Assembly (NCBI GenBank): GCA_905178155.1
Contig: CAJINV010000001.1
Span: forward strand, 2,284,089 to 2,348,088
Reading direction: 5' to 3'
Length of the DNA: 64,000 nucleotides
Source: Amoebophrya sp. A120
Taxonomy: Eukaryota; Sar; Dinophyceae; Syndiniales; Amoebophryaceae
A model generated the notes under the pieces. That model had not been told where the DNA came from and did no database searches. It was given only the letters and a program-made list of their open reading frames with translations. Position numbers and translations under genes: made by a program. This document shows, one piece after another, positions 54,023 to 64,000 of the stretch (the first letter of the stretch is position 1; every line of letters starts with the position of its first letter).

Positions 54023-57000
54023 CTAGTCGTGCTGTTCTCGGCGCCCTGCTCCGGGTTCTGCTCCTGTTCCCTCGCGTCTGCCTCCTCTACTTTCGCGGCG
54101 GGGAAGGGGATCGATGGGATTCGGATTCGCATGATGACCACGACTACTATTATTACCCGGTGCAGCGGCCTTTTTCCCCCTGCTGTGTCTACTGCGAGAA
54201 GTGCCATCCTTTTTCGAGGGTGGCGGCGCATCGGTGGCAGCAGCCGCGGCGGTGGCGTAGGTGGGCTGCGGCGAAATGGGCAACATCCGAAAAGGCTTCT
54301 TCGACGGCCGGTAGATCTCCTGGGGGAGCTCGATGTTCTTCCAGCGCACCAACTTGTATTCCTCCTCGAACAGAAGCTTCTTTAGCGTCCGCGGCTCCGC
54401 GCCGTTCCTGGTCAGAATCAGGTTCCGCTTCCGCTCATCCAAATGGACCGTGTTCACCCCAATGCGGCACAACACCACTTCGTCCCGATCGTCGGGAGGT
54501 TCCAGAATCGACTTCCGCAGAAAGTTCGGGCTCTCCTCGGTTTCCTCACCGTACTCCCGCCCCGTGCAGCCACCGTTGGGAATCGCGATCTCTTTCGCCG
54601 CGTCGTTCACCGTGTACTTTTTCCCCTCGGGATCGTGCTTGCCCCGCTTCTGTCGCTGCGCGGCCACGTACTCCTGCCATCCGGTGGGCAGATACTGGCG
54701 AAACAACTCGCAGGGGTTTACCTGGTTTGCGTCCGGGTCTTCGGAATCCTCGTCCAGAAACGCCGCCACGTCGGTAAGCCCGCTGGTCCTTTCGTCTTCC
54801 GAGGACGACGTCGCCACCACCGGGTGGATGTACTCCTGTTCGACTTGGTCCTGCTGTGGTTCATCTTGCTGAAGATTTATTTCCTGCTCATTGGGTAGTT
54901 CTGGACGTACTTCGTCTCCTGCTTTTCCTGCTCCACCAAGATCTTCTTGTCCACGTGGTGGTCCCCGTGTAGTAGAAGCGTTGTTCGTCGGGGCCCCTCG
55001 CGCCGGAGCTGAAAAATCTTCCTGGTGGTCCTGGGCGCCAAACAGAGAAACTTCAAATGGATTTTTTCGGAATGGATCGGCCTCCTCGACAGGACCATTG
55101 TCCCGGTGCAGCTGCCGGTCATGATGTGTTTGCTTTTTCCGAATCTCTTTCACGGGCGTCTGCTCCGGTGTAGTTTCAGCTGCCGCTAGTTGCGGTGCAG
55201 ACGAGGAAGCGGCCGCCGTATGAGGAACCCCTGGTGCAGAAGAAGATGTTGGCGCAGCTACATCTTCACGAGGAGGAGGACCACGACCTCTATCGTGCCG
55301 CTGCTGCTGCTGCTGTGCCGCTTGTCGATCCAAACTTTTGGTGATTTTTTGCCGCAGAACCGCCAATTTGCGCAGAAATTCTGTGGGGTGCCTCTTCTTC
55401 ATTTCCGGCTTGCGCTTCAACCGCTCGGCGAGCCAACGCTCGCGCAGCTTTTTCCGCGTTTCAAAGCAGATGCCGGTGACCACTCCGCCGGCCGTGTCGT
55501 ACATGGTGTCGCCGTAAATCAAGAAGCCCCAGCTCCAGGAGCCGTCGCGAAAGTTGCTCGCCCCCTCCCGAATCATGTGGCTGCTGCTGAGCAGCTTCCA
55601 GTTGCCGCCGAACCGGGCGCGCGCGGCCGCGGACGGCGTGGTGCCGCGGAACCGCACGAATTCGTCGTGGTCGATGGGCAGGTCGAGGTCGCCGGGAAAG
55701 TGGCAGTACCCCCGCTCAAAGGGGTCCTCCCGTCGGTGCCGCCGCCTTTCCTTGGTTGCGGAAGAGCCCGACGAGCTGCTGAATTCCCCCTCCTGCAGAT
55801 CTTCCAGGCGACAGTGCTCCTCGCCAGGAACCGGTCTCGGCCCGGCGCGAGCCGGGACTACACGACGTCCTCCCCGCCCCCGGGCGGTTGGGGCTATAGG
55901 AGTTTGTGGGCAGAAGTCATCCTCAGCACAAGAACCCGAATTTTTATCGGAACCAGGAGAATGAACATGAACATCGCGGCGCTCTCTCTCGCGTTGTTCT
56001 CTCTTGTGTTCTCTCCGTTTTAACTTTGCTAACCGCCGCCGTCGGTCCCGGTCATTCATCTCGTCCTCCAAGAGCGAACTCGAGGAAGAGCCCTCGTAGG
56101 CGGTGTCCGGATAGTCGATCGGCGGGAAATCGTGGATAAACTCCCACTTTGCCTGGATCGCACGCTGCTCGTTCAGCTGCCGGGTGTACGCGTCCTGCTC
56201 TTGGAAGATATTCTGCCCAGTTGTTGAACTAGAATTTTTATCAGGACTATTTCCCCCGCTAAGAATGTCTATCCGGTGTTCGTCTTCGATATCCATTTTC
56301 GTCTGCGCCGCGGTGCTCTCCGAGGTGGAATGATTTATTCCCACCTTGTTGTTCGCGGCTCCACCTGCGGCAAGAACATCTTCGTTCTCGTCGTCGCCCA
56401 TCATCTCGTCCTCGGTTTCGTCCCCGCAAATCGGCGTGACGCAACTCTTCGAGGTGCTGGAACGTATTTGTAGCTTTTTCCCGCAGCCGCAGGGGACGCG
56501 GTTGTAGGAAGTAGAGCTGGCGTTGTTCAACATGTAGCAGCAGCAGCAGCACCAGCAACCCCCGCAGCATGGAAGAACGAGCAGCACGACTGTGGAAGCA
56601 CCGCTGCAGCCACTATCAACTGTAAAAATGTCTGGGTCTGGAAGATTCTGACACTTGTCATGCACGTTTTGCATGACCCATGATGTCTGTGATGCATACC
56701 CTACCAATACAGATTTTTCGAGCGCTTCTTGATGCCTATTCCGCATGACAAATCCCTTCTCAGCGTAGCAAAAATTGCATTCCGTTTGCTACTCATGCAA
56801 TACAGATTTTTTTGGAATGCAAATACAGCATCACAAGTTGCATTCTTCCAGACCCAGACATTTTTGCATTTCATAGCCACTCCGGACGCACGACTGAACC
56901 GCTTGCTTTACACTAGCTGGGAGCGGCAGGAACTGCAACGGCCGAGAGGAGAGAAGCCAAGGAATTGCCCCGGAGCCCACCATGGCCGCGAGGCTGCAGA

Positions 57001-60000
57001 TCAGCGACACACGGAGGTACCACGCCAGCCTCAGGCCTTTGGACGCCAGCGCGCCTTGTCTCGCCGTTTCCGTGTGTCTCGCGGTCGTTTTGGCTGCCAC
57101 TTCCTCGAATAATTCGTCCAGCTTGTTGATCGTTGCAACGATCTTGTCGAAAATACCCTGTGGGGTCGACAAGTCCGCCGTGACTGTGCTGTTTCCGGCC
57201 CTTGCAGGAACTGTGCTGGTGGTGGATTCAACATCGCCGACAACATCAAGGTTGCTGCCATTCCCGCCTTGCCTGCTCGTCGAAGTGCGGCTGGCTAACT
57301 CGTCTTCCCCTTTGGCGGACAAAATTTGAGAGTCCCAGAGCTGCAGTTGTTTGGCAAAGTGGGCAGATATGGATTCTATGGTATCCCACGGCAGAGCACT
57401 GCCGGCGAGCCCATAGGAATTTCCAAAACAGCGCTCTTCCACGACCTGTGGGAAAAAAGAACTGGCTTTGACACTATCTCCTGCTTCAGTATCTGCTGCA
57501 CCATTTACAACGCCATCATTTACTACTTCTGCAAGCTGCAACCTGGAAAAGCTCTGGGCCAGGTCCTCATCGAGGCTCATCTCGTCCGGAGTGCGGTGCG
57601 CAGCGTCGCCCTGATCCACTTCCATTTCGACGTGGTCCCCAAGTCCTGCATCCTCCCGAACTTTCGTGTTGATGCTGTTCAGCGCACACAGCACCTCCAT
57701 CAAAGTGCCCTTGCTCATGCTTTCCTGGAAAGAGGCGAGCGGTGCCTCTTGTTCTACTTCTCCTCCTGCAGCTCTAGGAGCACTACTGCCACCAGCTCGT
57801 TGCTCATCTCCTTCTAGTACATCATCCAGCTGCTGCAGAAGCAAAATATCCTGCACCTCGTCCGCGACCGCACGGGACGAGCCGCGACGCAGCGCACCCA
57901 GCAATTCCGAGCTGGTGATGAGCTCCTGGAGCTCCGTCGGGTCGAATGCTAAGTGGTCGCTGAGGTCGAAAAGGGTGCTGGTGTTCTCTTGGCCCGTTCC
58001 TGCTCCTCCGTTGGCTGTAGCTGTAGATGACAGAAACGGAATGTTCATTCCCGCCTCGGCCGGATTTTCCGCACCATACGCGTGGTTCGCAACACCAAGC
58101 AATAATGCCTGCACGACTAAAGCGGAAACGGTTACAACCTTTGCTACTTTACTGAGCAGCGGCCTGTGCTGTCTCGCCGCCACCTTGCAGGCAGTGCAAG
58201 AGGTTGTTGCTGACTGCAGGCATTTGGAGAGGAAGGTGGACCGGTTATTCCTACTACTTCGACAGCACTCCTCTTCCTCTCGAGAAGTAGATGGGGAGGC
58301 CGTCGCAGATTTTTCACGCGATTCCTTGCTACTGGATCTGGATGAGGAGGACCCTGGGTCGTTTCTTTCCAGAACTCCTTCTTCGCCAGGATAATTATTG
58401 TCACCCGACAGCGCACTAGCTGACCCGACTACACCTCCGACCGGCACTCGAGAGGGAAGGATGTCCTGACACACATCCAGATCGGCATCGTTTCTTCCAG
58501 TGCTGTCTCGTTGCGAAGATTTGACGTTGCTTCGTCTGACCTTCTTTTTCGCATTCGCGAACGCGCTTGCACCCTGCTTCGGGTCCGCGGTGGATCTTCG
58601 CTCCTGTTGCGCTAGAGGTGGTCCATGATGCTGTATTTCGTCGCGGCCACCGGTCAGTGTACCATCATGTGTCGCTCGTCTTCCTTCCTCTCCCGCTCTT
58701 TCCTCTCTTGGGCCGCTCCTCCCCTGCTCGAGATCTACTTCCGCCCGAGGATCATCCGCTGCGATTCTTTCCCTGTGAAGATGAGGATGTTGCGGTCCTC
58801 GTCCTCCTGAGCTCGACTCGACATGGAGACCGGTATGATCGTGGTAGTTGCAGTGCTGCGGGGTATGATCGACGACATGGAACCTCGCATTGGAGCTACT
58901 GCTCGCGGCTTCGAGCAGTGCTGCGGCCGTTCTACGAGTGGTCGAATCTTTTCGACGCCTCTGGAGTGTTGTTTCCTCCTCTCGTTGTTGAGCAAGCGGA
59001 CGGCCGGTTGCATTGGTGCTAGTGCCCTGATCGAAATTATTCACTCTTCGGCTCGTCAAAGGGGCTTGCTTTACCGCACGCGCAGACATCGCGTCGACCT
59101 CGTCGCTACCTATGTCTCCCGCTTGTTCACGTCGCAACTTATGATCGGCCTCTGGCACGGGCCGCAGATTGTACTGCGGCTGATCCAAATCAGCTGGAAC
59201 TGCCAGGGGAGAACTTCTACGGCTTTGTGTAGTCTGGTGCGCGGCTGGTGCCACCTCCCCGGGTCGCGTGGCTTGATGTTGATGTTGATTCGGGGACTGA
59301 CACGTACTGTTGTTTCCTCGTGAAGAAGATGTCGCGTTCTGCAGGTTTTCTGGGGGTGACGGAACTCTGCTTGGGGTTTTCACGCGTTCCATCTGCTGTG
59401 ACGTGGAATCCGAAGGGACGGGGGTGTTCTCCATGCTGTCGCTCAACTGCAGGTTCTGGTCGTGAATTATACTAGTTACCGGAGTGGCCTTCGGTGTGGC
59501 CGGACCTGCTCCGGGATCAGACGTGTAATATGCCTGGTGCTGTTGTACTACCGAGGATGAGGAACCTTGGGGAGAAGGTGCATGATGCGGTCTTTTGGGT
59601 TGTTGAGGGTGCGGACTTCTGCTCGTCGCACCGAGCGCCGGATCATGGGCTGCTGCTGGGGAAGTAGTAGAGTCGTGCAAGTGCTGTTGACCCTGATACT
59701 GCTGCTGCGTTTGCCCTTCCGGGAATGGCAGGTCCACAGGGCGCAGCGGCAGCATCGCCGCCTGCTTCTGACGGAGCTGGTTTTGTTGTTCATTCATCTC
59801 TCTGACCCGCTGCTGGCGCAGTAGTTCCTGCTGGCGATCTAGTTCGCGCTCCAACATGGGAGGCATTGTATAGTTGTCCGGTGCCGTTGACGTGTGCTGC
59901 GCGTTGTTCTTCCTGGAAGTCGTGCTGTTATGTTCTTGCGGAGTATAGCGAGTGGTAGAAAAACTATCAACTTGCTGCTCTACAACTCGTTTCATCTTCT

Positions 60001-61879
60001 GACCAGTCGTTGGGCCGCCGGCCTCGCCCAGATCATTCTGCGGGGAGGGTGACGTCCGCGGTTCTTGCGCGCCACTGTCCGCGCGCTTTGGCGAAGGCTG
60101 TCTGCCGCGGCCTCTGGGTGCGTCGTGAACATGAGGACCTTGAATATAATTCCCTCGTCCAGTGACCACATGATGCCCCGCAAAAGCTATTGGGCTGGTG
60201 CTTCTTACACCTCTAGGAACGTCATGCGCGGTAAGAACTTGAACTTTTGAGTTCTGCAAAAAGTTGTTGTCCGCGAGCAGATGCTGCGGTGCTTGTTGTG
60301 TCGAACCACTGCCCGCTTGTTCCGGCGCCCGGTTCATCCCCGGTGTAGCGCTGGAATTATGATGGTTAACACGAGAAGAAGAGCATGCTGCACCTCCTCG
60401 TCCAGAAAATTCTTGTCCTCGCACAACTAGCGGATCTTGTTCACGTCCCTGCCGTAATAGTACTGCTGCACCGCCCAGGGGTTGGTGTTCTTGTCGTTGT
60501 CGTGAAGATGAAGCTGCACCTGGACCTGCAGCCGCTCGTACTTCTACAACTTGATCACAAGAACTTGCTGAGCTGCTGGTATCGCCGCCGCTGCTCGCCG
60601 CTCGTCGCACGGGCGAGTCGTTGGATTCCGACGATGAAAAATCCAGATTTCCGAGCAGCTTGCTTCCTCTACTGCTACTTCGGGGGTTTGGACCGCGCAA
60701 CTTCGGGGGTTTGGACCGCGCCCGGGGTTGCTTCTGCTCGTCCACGTAACGCTTCACGTCTGCGAGCAGCACATCCATGCCATTCGCTCCTGTAGTTGTA
60801 TTTGGTGGGGATGGGGCTTCTTGTGGTGCTGTCGCCGAGCCACCTACATCTGAAGAAGTCTTGTTGCCCGCACGACTACTCGATATCACGGAAGACGAGG
60901 AGTCTGCAGAGGTCCGCAGTGGCCACGACCCAGGCTGTTGTTGTTGAACTTCATCTGGGGCGGGAGGCGCCTGCTGTGCTCCTTCTGCAGCTCCAAGTAT
61001 TTTTGCCTTCTGTAGTTGTGTACATCGGCCGACATAATTATTTTCTGTGCTTTTAATACTAGCAGGAGGTGGATCTACTTGTTCTTGTTCTCCTCGACGT
61101 GGTCCGATACAACTTGCAGCATCCTGCTCACAAAGAACTTCCTCGTTGTTTGTGCCTTCTATTTTTTGCTCCGCATGTTCTTGTTCTACTCGCGAAGGAA
61201 CTTGTTGCTGCTCCGCAACTCCACCTCCCGCCGTTCGTTCCGCCTGTGCTTGTTCTCCTCGCAAACCAGTTCCTGCCTCCACCTGCCCTTGCCGCGGCGG
61301 CAACAAGAAACCTTCTTGTGCGCGCTCCAGTGCCTGACTGGGCACCTCTGAATGACTGGATCCTTCATCGGCTCCTCCTGCACTACACGACCGGTCCTCT
61401 CGCGACGTCGAGGGTGGCCCTGCTTGCGCCGGGGTCGCATTCGATATTGAGCTTGTTCCGGATACGGACGCACTAGGTGGTCCAGCTACAGCTTGTTCGG
61501 CTGCAACCGCAACGGACAAACTTGACGCTGCAAACGTCCTCGTAGAGAGTTCTTGTGCTCGTCCTCTCCTGAATCTACTGTCGTGCTCCTTGTCGCCACT
61601 TTTTTCTAGAAAAACAACTTCAGGTGGCTGGAAAAAGAACGACCCTCCTTGGTCCGGCCATCGAGCGACGGCGCTCACCACCTCGTCCGCCTGTTCCTCG
61701 TCACCCCGCGAGGACCACCTCCTGCAGGAGGGATGTAATCCTGCGAGGACGAATATCAAAAGCGCGCGCATCGGTCGGAGAGCAGGCAGCGCTGCATTGA
61801 TTACACATATTTTCTTGCAGCTCATGGATTTTATTGTAGAAAAAACATTTATTCGTGCGCGTGAGTCAACGAGCGACAA
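54023..61879 (-). CDS. Giant low-complexity membrane or secreted protein, 2,529 residues
   Basis: Two exons, 61879-56876 and 56608-54023, separated by one family A introner. The N-terminal 60 residues contain MRALLIFVLAGLHPSC, a signal-peptide-like stretch; Met at 61771 may be the true start, with 61825 also possible. About 1,200 residues of Gln/Ser/Pro/Arg-rich disordered sequence follow. Hydrophobic helices lie near VVTVSALVVQALLLGVA (about 1265) and LRVSLICSLAAMVGSGAIPW (about 1625). Just after the intron comes a Cys cluster (PCCGGCWCCCCCY) next to a Leu/Val segment. The last 500 residues include a more ordered block, from SWGFLIYGDTMYDTAGG to KKRHPTEFLRKLAVLRQK, and a final globular-looking part. 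No family is recognised; a lineage-specific surface or organelle protein is plausible. Confidence 0.65.
56614..56875. mobile_element. Introner, family A, copy 9
   Basis: 262 bp, flanked by GCCAC (56609-56613, 56876-56880). Same orientation as copies 2 and 6. Excision joins QSCVRSG to CSGASTVV in the giant gene, linking two long ORFs in frame. Confidence 0.93.
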
Positions 61880-62525
61880 AGTGGTGCCGTTGCACCTGCC
61901 TTTCAGCGCACGAAAGAAGACGAGAAATTAACTACTAAAGGACTAACATACGGCATATATTATCAATTCATGCCAATCAATTTGGCAGCACGCATGTTAA
62001 ATTCATAGTCAAGTCATTAATATTGTCTTACTTCATTCAAATGCAACGGTTCCAAAAGCATTGATGTCCTGGACGATGAGAAGTTGCATAGAAATATTGT
62101 CTTTGCAAGAAGAAGAAGAAACTTTTTTTATTTTTTCAATTTCATCGCCCTAAAAATGCGATAGAGAACGGCGTCAAATTGGAAAAAGTCAACCATGAAA
62201 ATGAACGAAATATCAAAGCGATAAAACAGTTTTCTGGATCATTACAGGTTTTGATCATCGTCCGTTGATTGTAGTACTAGAACAACGACAAATCAACGGC
62301 AACATAATCGTTGCCAAAAATCAGCAATCCGCACGTAACTAACGCAAAATACTAAAGCCATTGGACTGTTAATTTCTCATCCGGATTCGCTGATCACACC
62401 CAACTCGTGGAAACTTTATTAACGATCTTGGTCTTAACTACTACGTTGTGGCTTTCATCTTAAGAGAAACGCGAACGCCGCTGCAAAGGAGACACATCAT
62501 CAAATAAAATCTCGAAAAAAATATT
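61880..62525. other. AT-rich intergenic stretch
   Basis: Spacer between two minus-strand ORFs, notably AT-rich. No gene, repeat or RNA was recognised. Confidence 0.45.
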
Positions 62526-63965
62526 TCACCGTGCGTCCACGTTTGGCATGGCAGTAAATCGGATCAAGTGCAGCATGCGCATTAGGATTGCGTCATATGC
62601 CGCTTGGCTAAGCAGGAGATAAGGAACGGATCTGGCTTTGGTTGCCGTCGTTGTGCTAACTGAAGTAGACGACGACCGCATTCCGGTACTGTAAAAATCT
62701 GCATCATGCATCGACGACTCGCCTCGAAGACGTCTTTCCGTCGCGTTTGCCGCCCACAGTATGCCGAATTGCTGATCGTCACTGAGTACGACCTCGTAGT
62801 CGATAGACGCTTTCGGATGGCGCCGGAGACGGAAGTGATTATTGTAATTCCTCCTCTGGTTCATCTTGGGGGTCCTCCTCGCTGCGGGAGCTCCTGCTTG
62901 GTGAGCTACCTTTTGAAGAGTATCCTGCTGCTCGTCCGGAGGTACAGCAACCGGTTTCACTTTTGGCTGTGCCGCTGAAGAAGCAGCAGAAGCGTCACCG
63001 TGCTCGTCGACGCTCAACGCGGAAGACGGGTCGCGACCTTGTTTCTCGGTTGTACTTCTAGCAGTCCGGGAGGTGGTCTGAAATTCATGATTTTTCGTTG
63101 GCAGCTGGTCACCATCAACGTTCTGATCATGACCACGACCCTCTTCATCGCTAGTACAGCCTATTGCGTCCTTCTCAATGTCCCAGGTGGCCCCGAACCC
63201 CAGGAGGAGATACGGCAGCTGGCAAAAGAGTGCCTTGACATAATTGCTCACAGCGGTTCTTTCATCATCTCGAGCAGGTGAGCTCGTCGTCCGGAGCGCA
63301 GTGTAGTTTTCGTTCATCTGCCCGAGCAGGTTTTTGATTCCATCCTTCAGTTGTACTTCTAGATCATGCGCAGGAGCAACACTCTTCTCTTCTTCCAAAG
63401 CAGCCGCCTCGCTGGACCTCCAGACGGTGTACAGACGGGGCTCTACACGTGGTCGTGTCGGCGCAGAAGGTGCGATATGAAGATCATCCTGTACTAAAAT
63501 AGCATTGTTGTTCCGCCCGTCGCGGTCAAGACCACCATGAACAACCACAGGATTATACTTCTCGTCGAAAAAAATTTCCGCAGATGATACCATACTTCGC
63601 TTGTCGTGTTCATCAGGAAGAGCTGCGCCAGTCGACGTCCTGTCGGAAAATAGAATGTGTCTGCTCAGCGCCAGGTTTAGTCCTCTGGTAAATTTCCCAC
63701 GCAAAACTGCGTCGAAGAGCGGCAGGGCCGAAAAAATTCTCATGCCCTCGAAGTCGGTCAAGATCGACGCATAAGCAAGCGACCGCTGCGGAAAAGATCG
63801 AGCGCCGTGGTTTGGAAGATTATTTTGAACAGCTGCGGTCTTTCCAGGTGTAGTTCTGGTTCCCTGTATGTTGATGTGCGGATCGTCCCAAAAACGCAAG
63901 CGGGGCGTCGCGACATCATGTGAAGCGACGTTGCTATCTTGAGTTTCCTGTTTCCTACCCCCCAT
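62526..63965 (-). CDS. Hypothetical protein, 479 residues, possibly 5'-incomplete
   Basis: An open frame of 479 codons with a Met at 63965, close to the window edge, so an upstream exon may be missing. The N-terminal part (ILTDFEGMRIFSALPLFDAV, then a Phe/Asp-rich segment) looks ordered. It contains a possible hydrophobic stretch LFCQLPYLLLGFGATW near residue 250. The rest is polar with Ser/Thr/Gln-rich linkers, and the C-terminus SVPYLLLSQAAYDAILMRML is hydrophobic. I do not recognise a family. It is the next gene in the one-directional cluster. Confidence 0.55.
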   Translation of the reverse strand: MGGRKQETQDSNVASHDVATPRLRFWDDPHINIQGTRTTPGKTAAVQNNLPNHGARSFPQRSLAYASILTDFEGMRIFSALPLFDAVLRGKFTRGLNLALSRHILFSDRTSTGAALPDEHDKRSMVSSAEIFFDEKYNPVVVHGGLDRDGRNNNAILVQDDLHIAPSAPTRPRVEPRLYTVWRSSEAAALEEEKSVAPAHDLEVQLKDGIKNLLGQMNENYTALRTTSSPARDDERTAVSNYVKALFCQLPYLLLGFGATWDIEKDAIGCTSDEEGRGHDQNVDGDQLPTKNHEFQTTSRTARSTTEKQGRDPSSALSVDEHGDASAASSAAQPKVKPVAVPPDEQQDTLQKVAHQAGAPAARRTPKMNQRRNYNNHFRLRRHPKASIDYEVVLSDDQQFGILWAANATERRLRGESSMHDADFYSTGMRSSSTSVSTTTATKARSVPYLLLSQAAYDAILMRMLHLIRFTAMPNVDAR

Positions 63966-64000
63966 GGTCCTCTCACGCGCAGGAGCTTCTTCTGGAAGAG

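Noticed and set aside
714-56875. Interpreting the repeats as a CRISPR array or as MITEs in intergenic DNA
   Set aside because: Copies are kilobases apart, in inverted-repeat form and inside coding genes; excision restores frames, so they are intron-forming elements.

Overview
This is eukaryotic nuclear DNA, most likely from a dinoflagellate-lineage alveolate and probably a Syndiniales parasite such as Amoebophrya. That assignment is inference. It rests on many short introns bounded by inverted repeats and target duplications (introners, described in Amoebophrya), on nearly all genes lying on one strand, and on the protein families present (RAP domain, Hv1-like channel, acidic ribosomal P1). 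There are no bacterial operons, rRNA or recognisable tRNA.

Layout, left to right. On the minus strand: an ankyrin/coiled-coil protein (666-6296); a GC-rich repeat block (6441-7383); an Hv1-like voltage-sensor protein (8180-9193); a ubiquitin-like/helical protein (9720-14157); two ribosomal P1 paralogs (14728-16576); an N-terminally membrane-anchored low-complexity protein (17769-19246); a dynamitin-like coiled coil (19865-21043); a GC-rich gene-poor island (about 21540-23290); a macro-domain protein (23359-24474); a DHRS1-like SDR (25322-27184); and a HAD-family protein (28921-31519). Next comes a 6.2 kb terminal-inverted-repeat element (31935-38132) that carries a tyrosine recombinase (minus), a 100-base assembly gap and the only clear plus-strand gene of the window. 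Minus-strand genes then resume: a mitochondrial RAP protein (38896-41900), UTP25 (42300-45756), AMMECR1 (47575-49734), two small doubtful ORFs, a 2,529-residue low-complexity protein (54023-61879) and a hypothetical protein (62526-63965).

The main result is the intron system. Seventeen introns are mobile-element-like insertions from at least seven sequence families. All but one start with TAT and all end with ATA, and all are flanked by a 5-bp duplication (12 exact, 5 with one mismatch). Removing the element plus one copy of the duplication restores an open reading frame in every gene, and every resulting gene model is an exact multiple of three. Where inspected, the junctions cannot be GT-AG. 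The same family works as an intron in either orientation. Ordinary GT-AG introns coexist in the same genes. The 6.2 kb element also begins TATG and ends CATA but has an 8-bp duplication, which makes it a candidate relative or mobiliser of the introners.

The genes do not form one pathway. They are a one-directional gene cluster of housekeeping genes (ribosome, ribosome biogenesis, organelle RNA, cytoskeleton, metabolism) and lineage-specific proteins, interrupted by mobile DNA.
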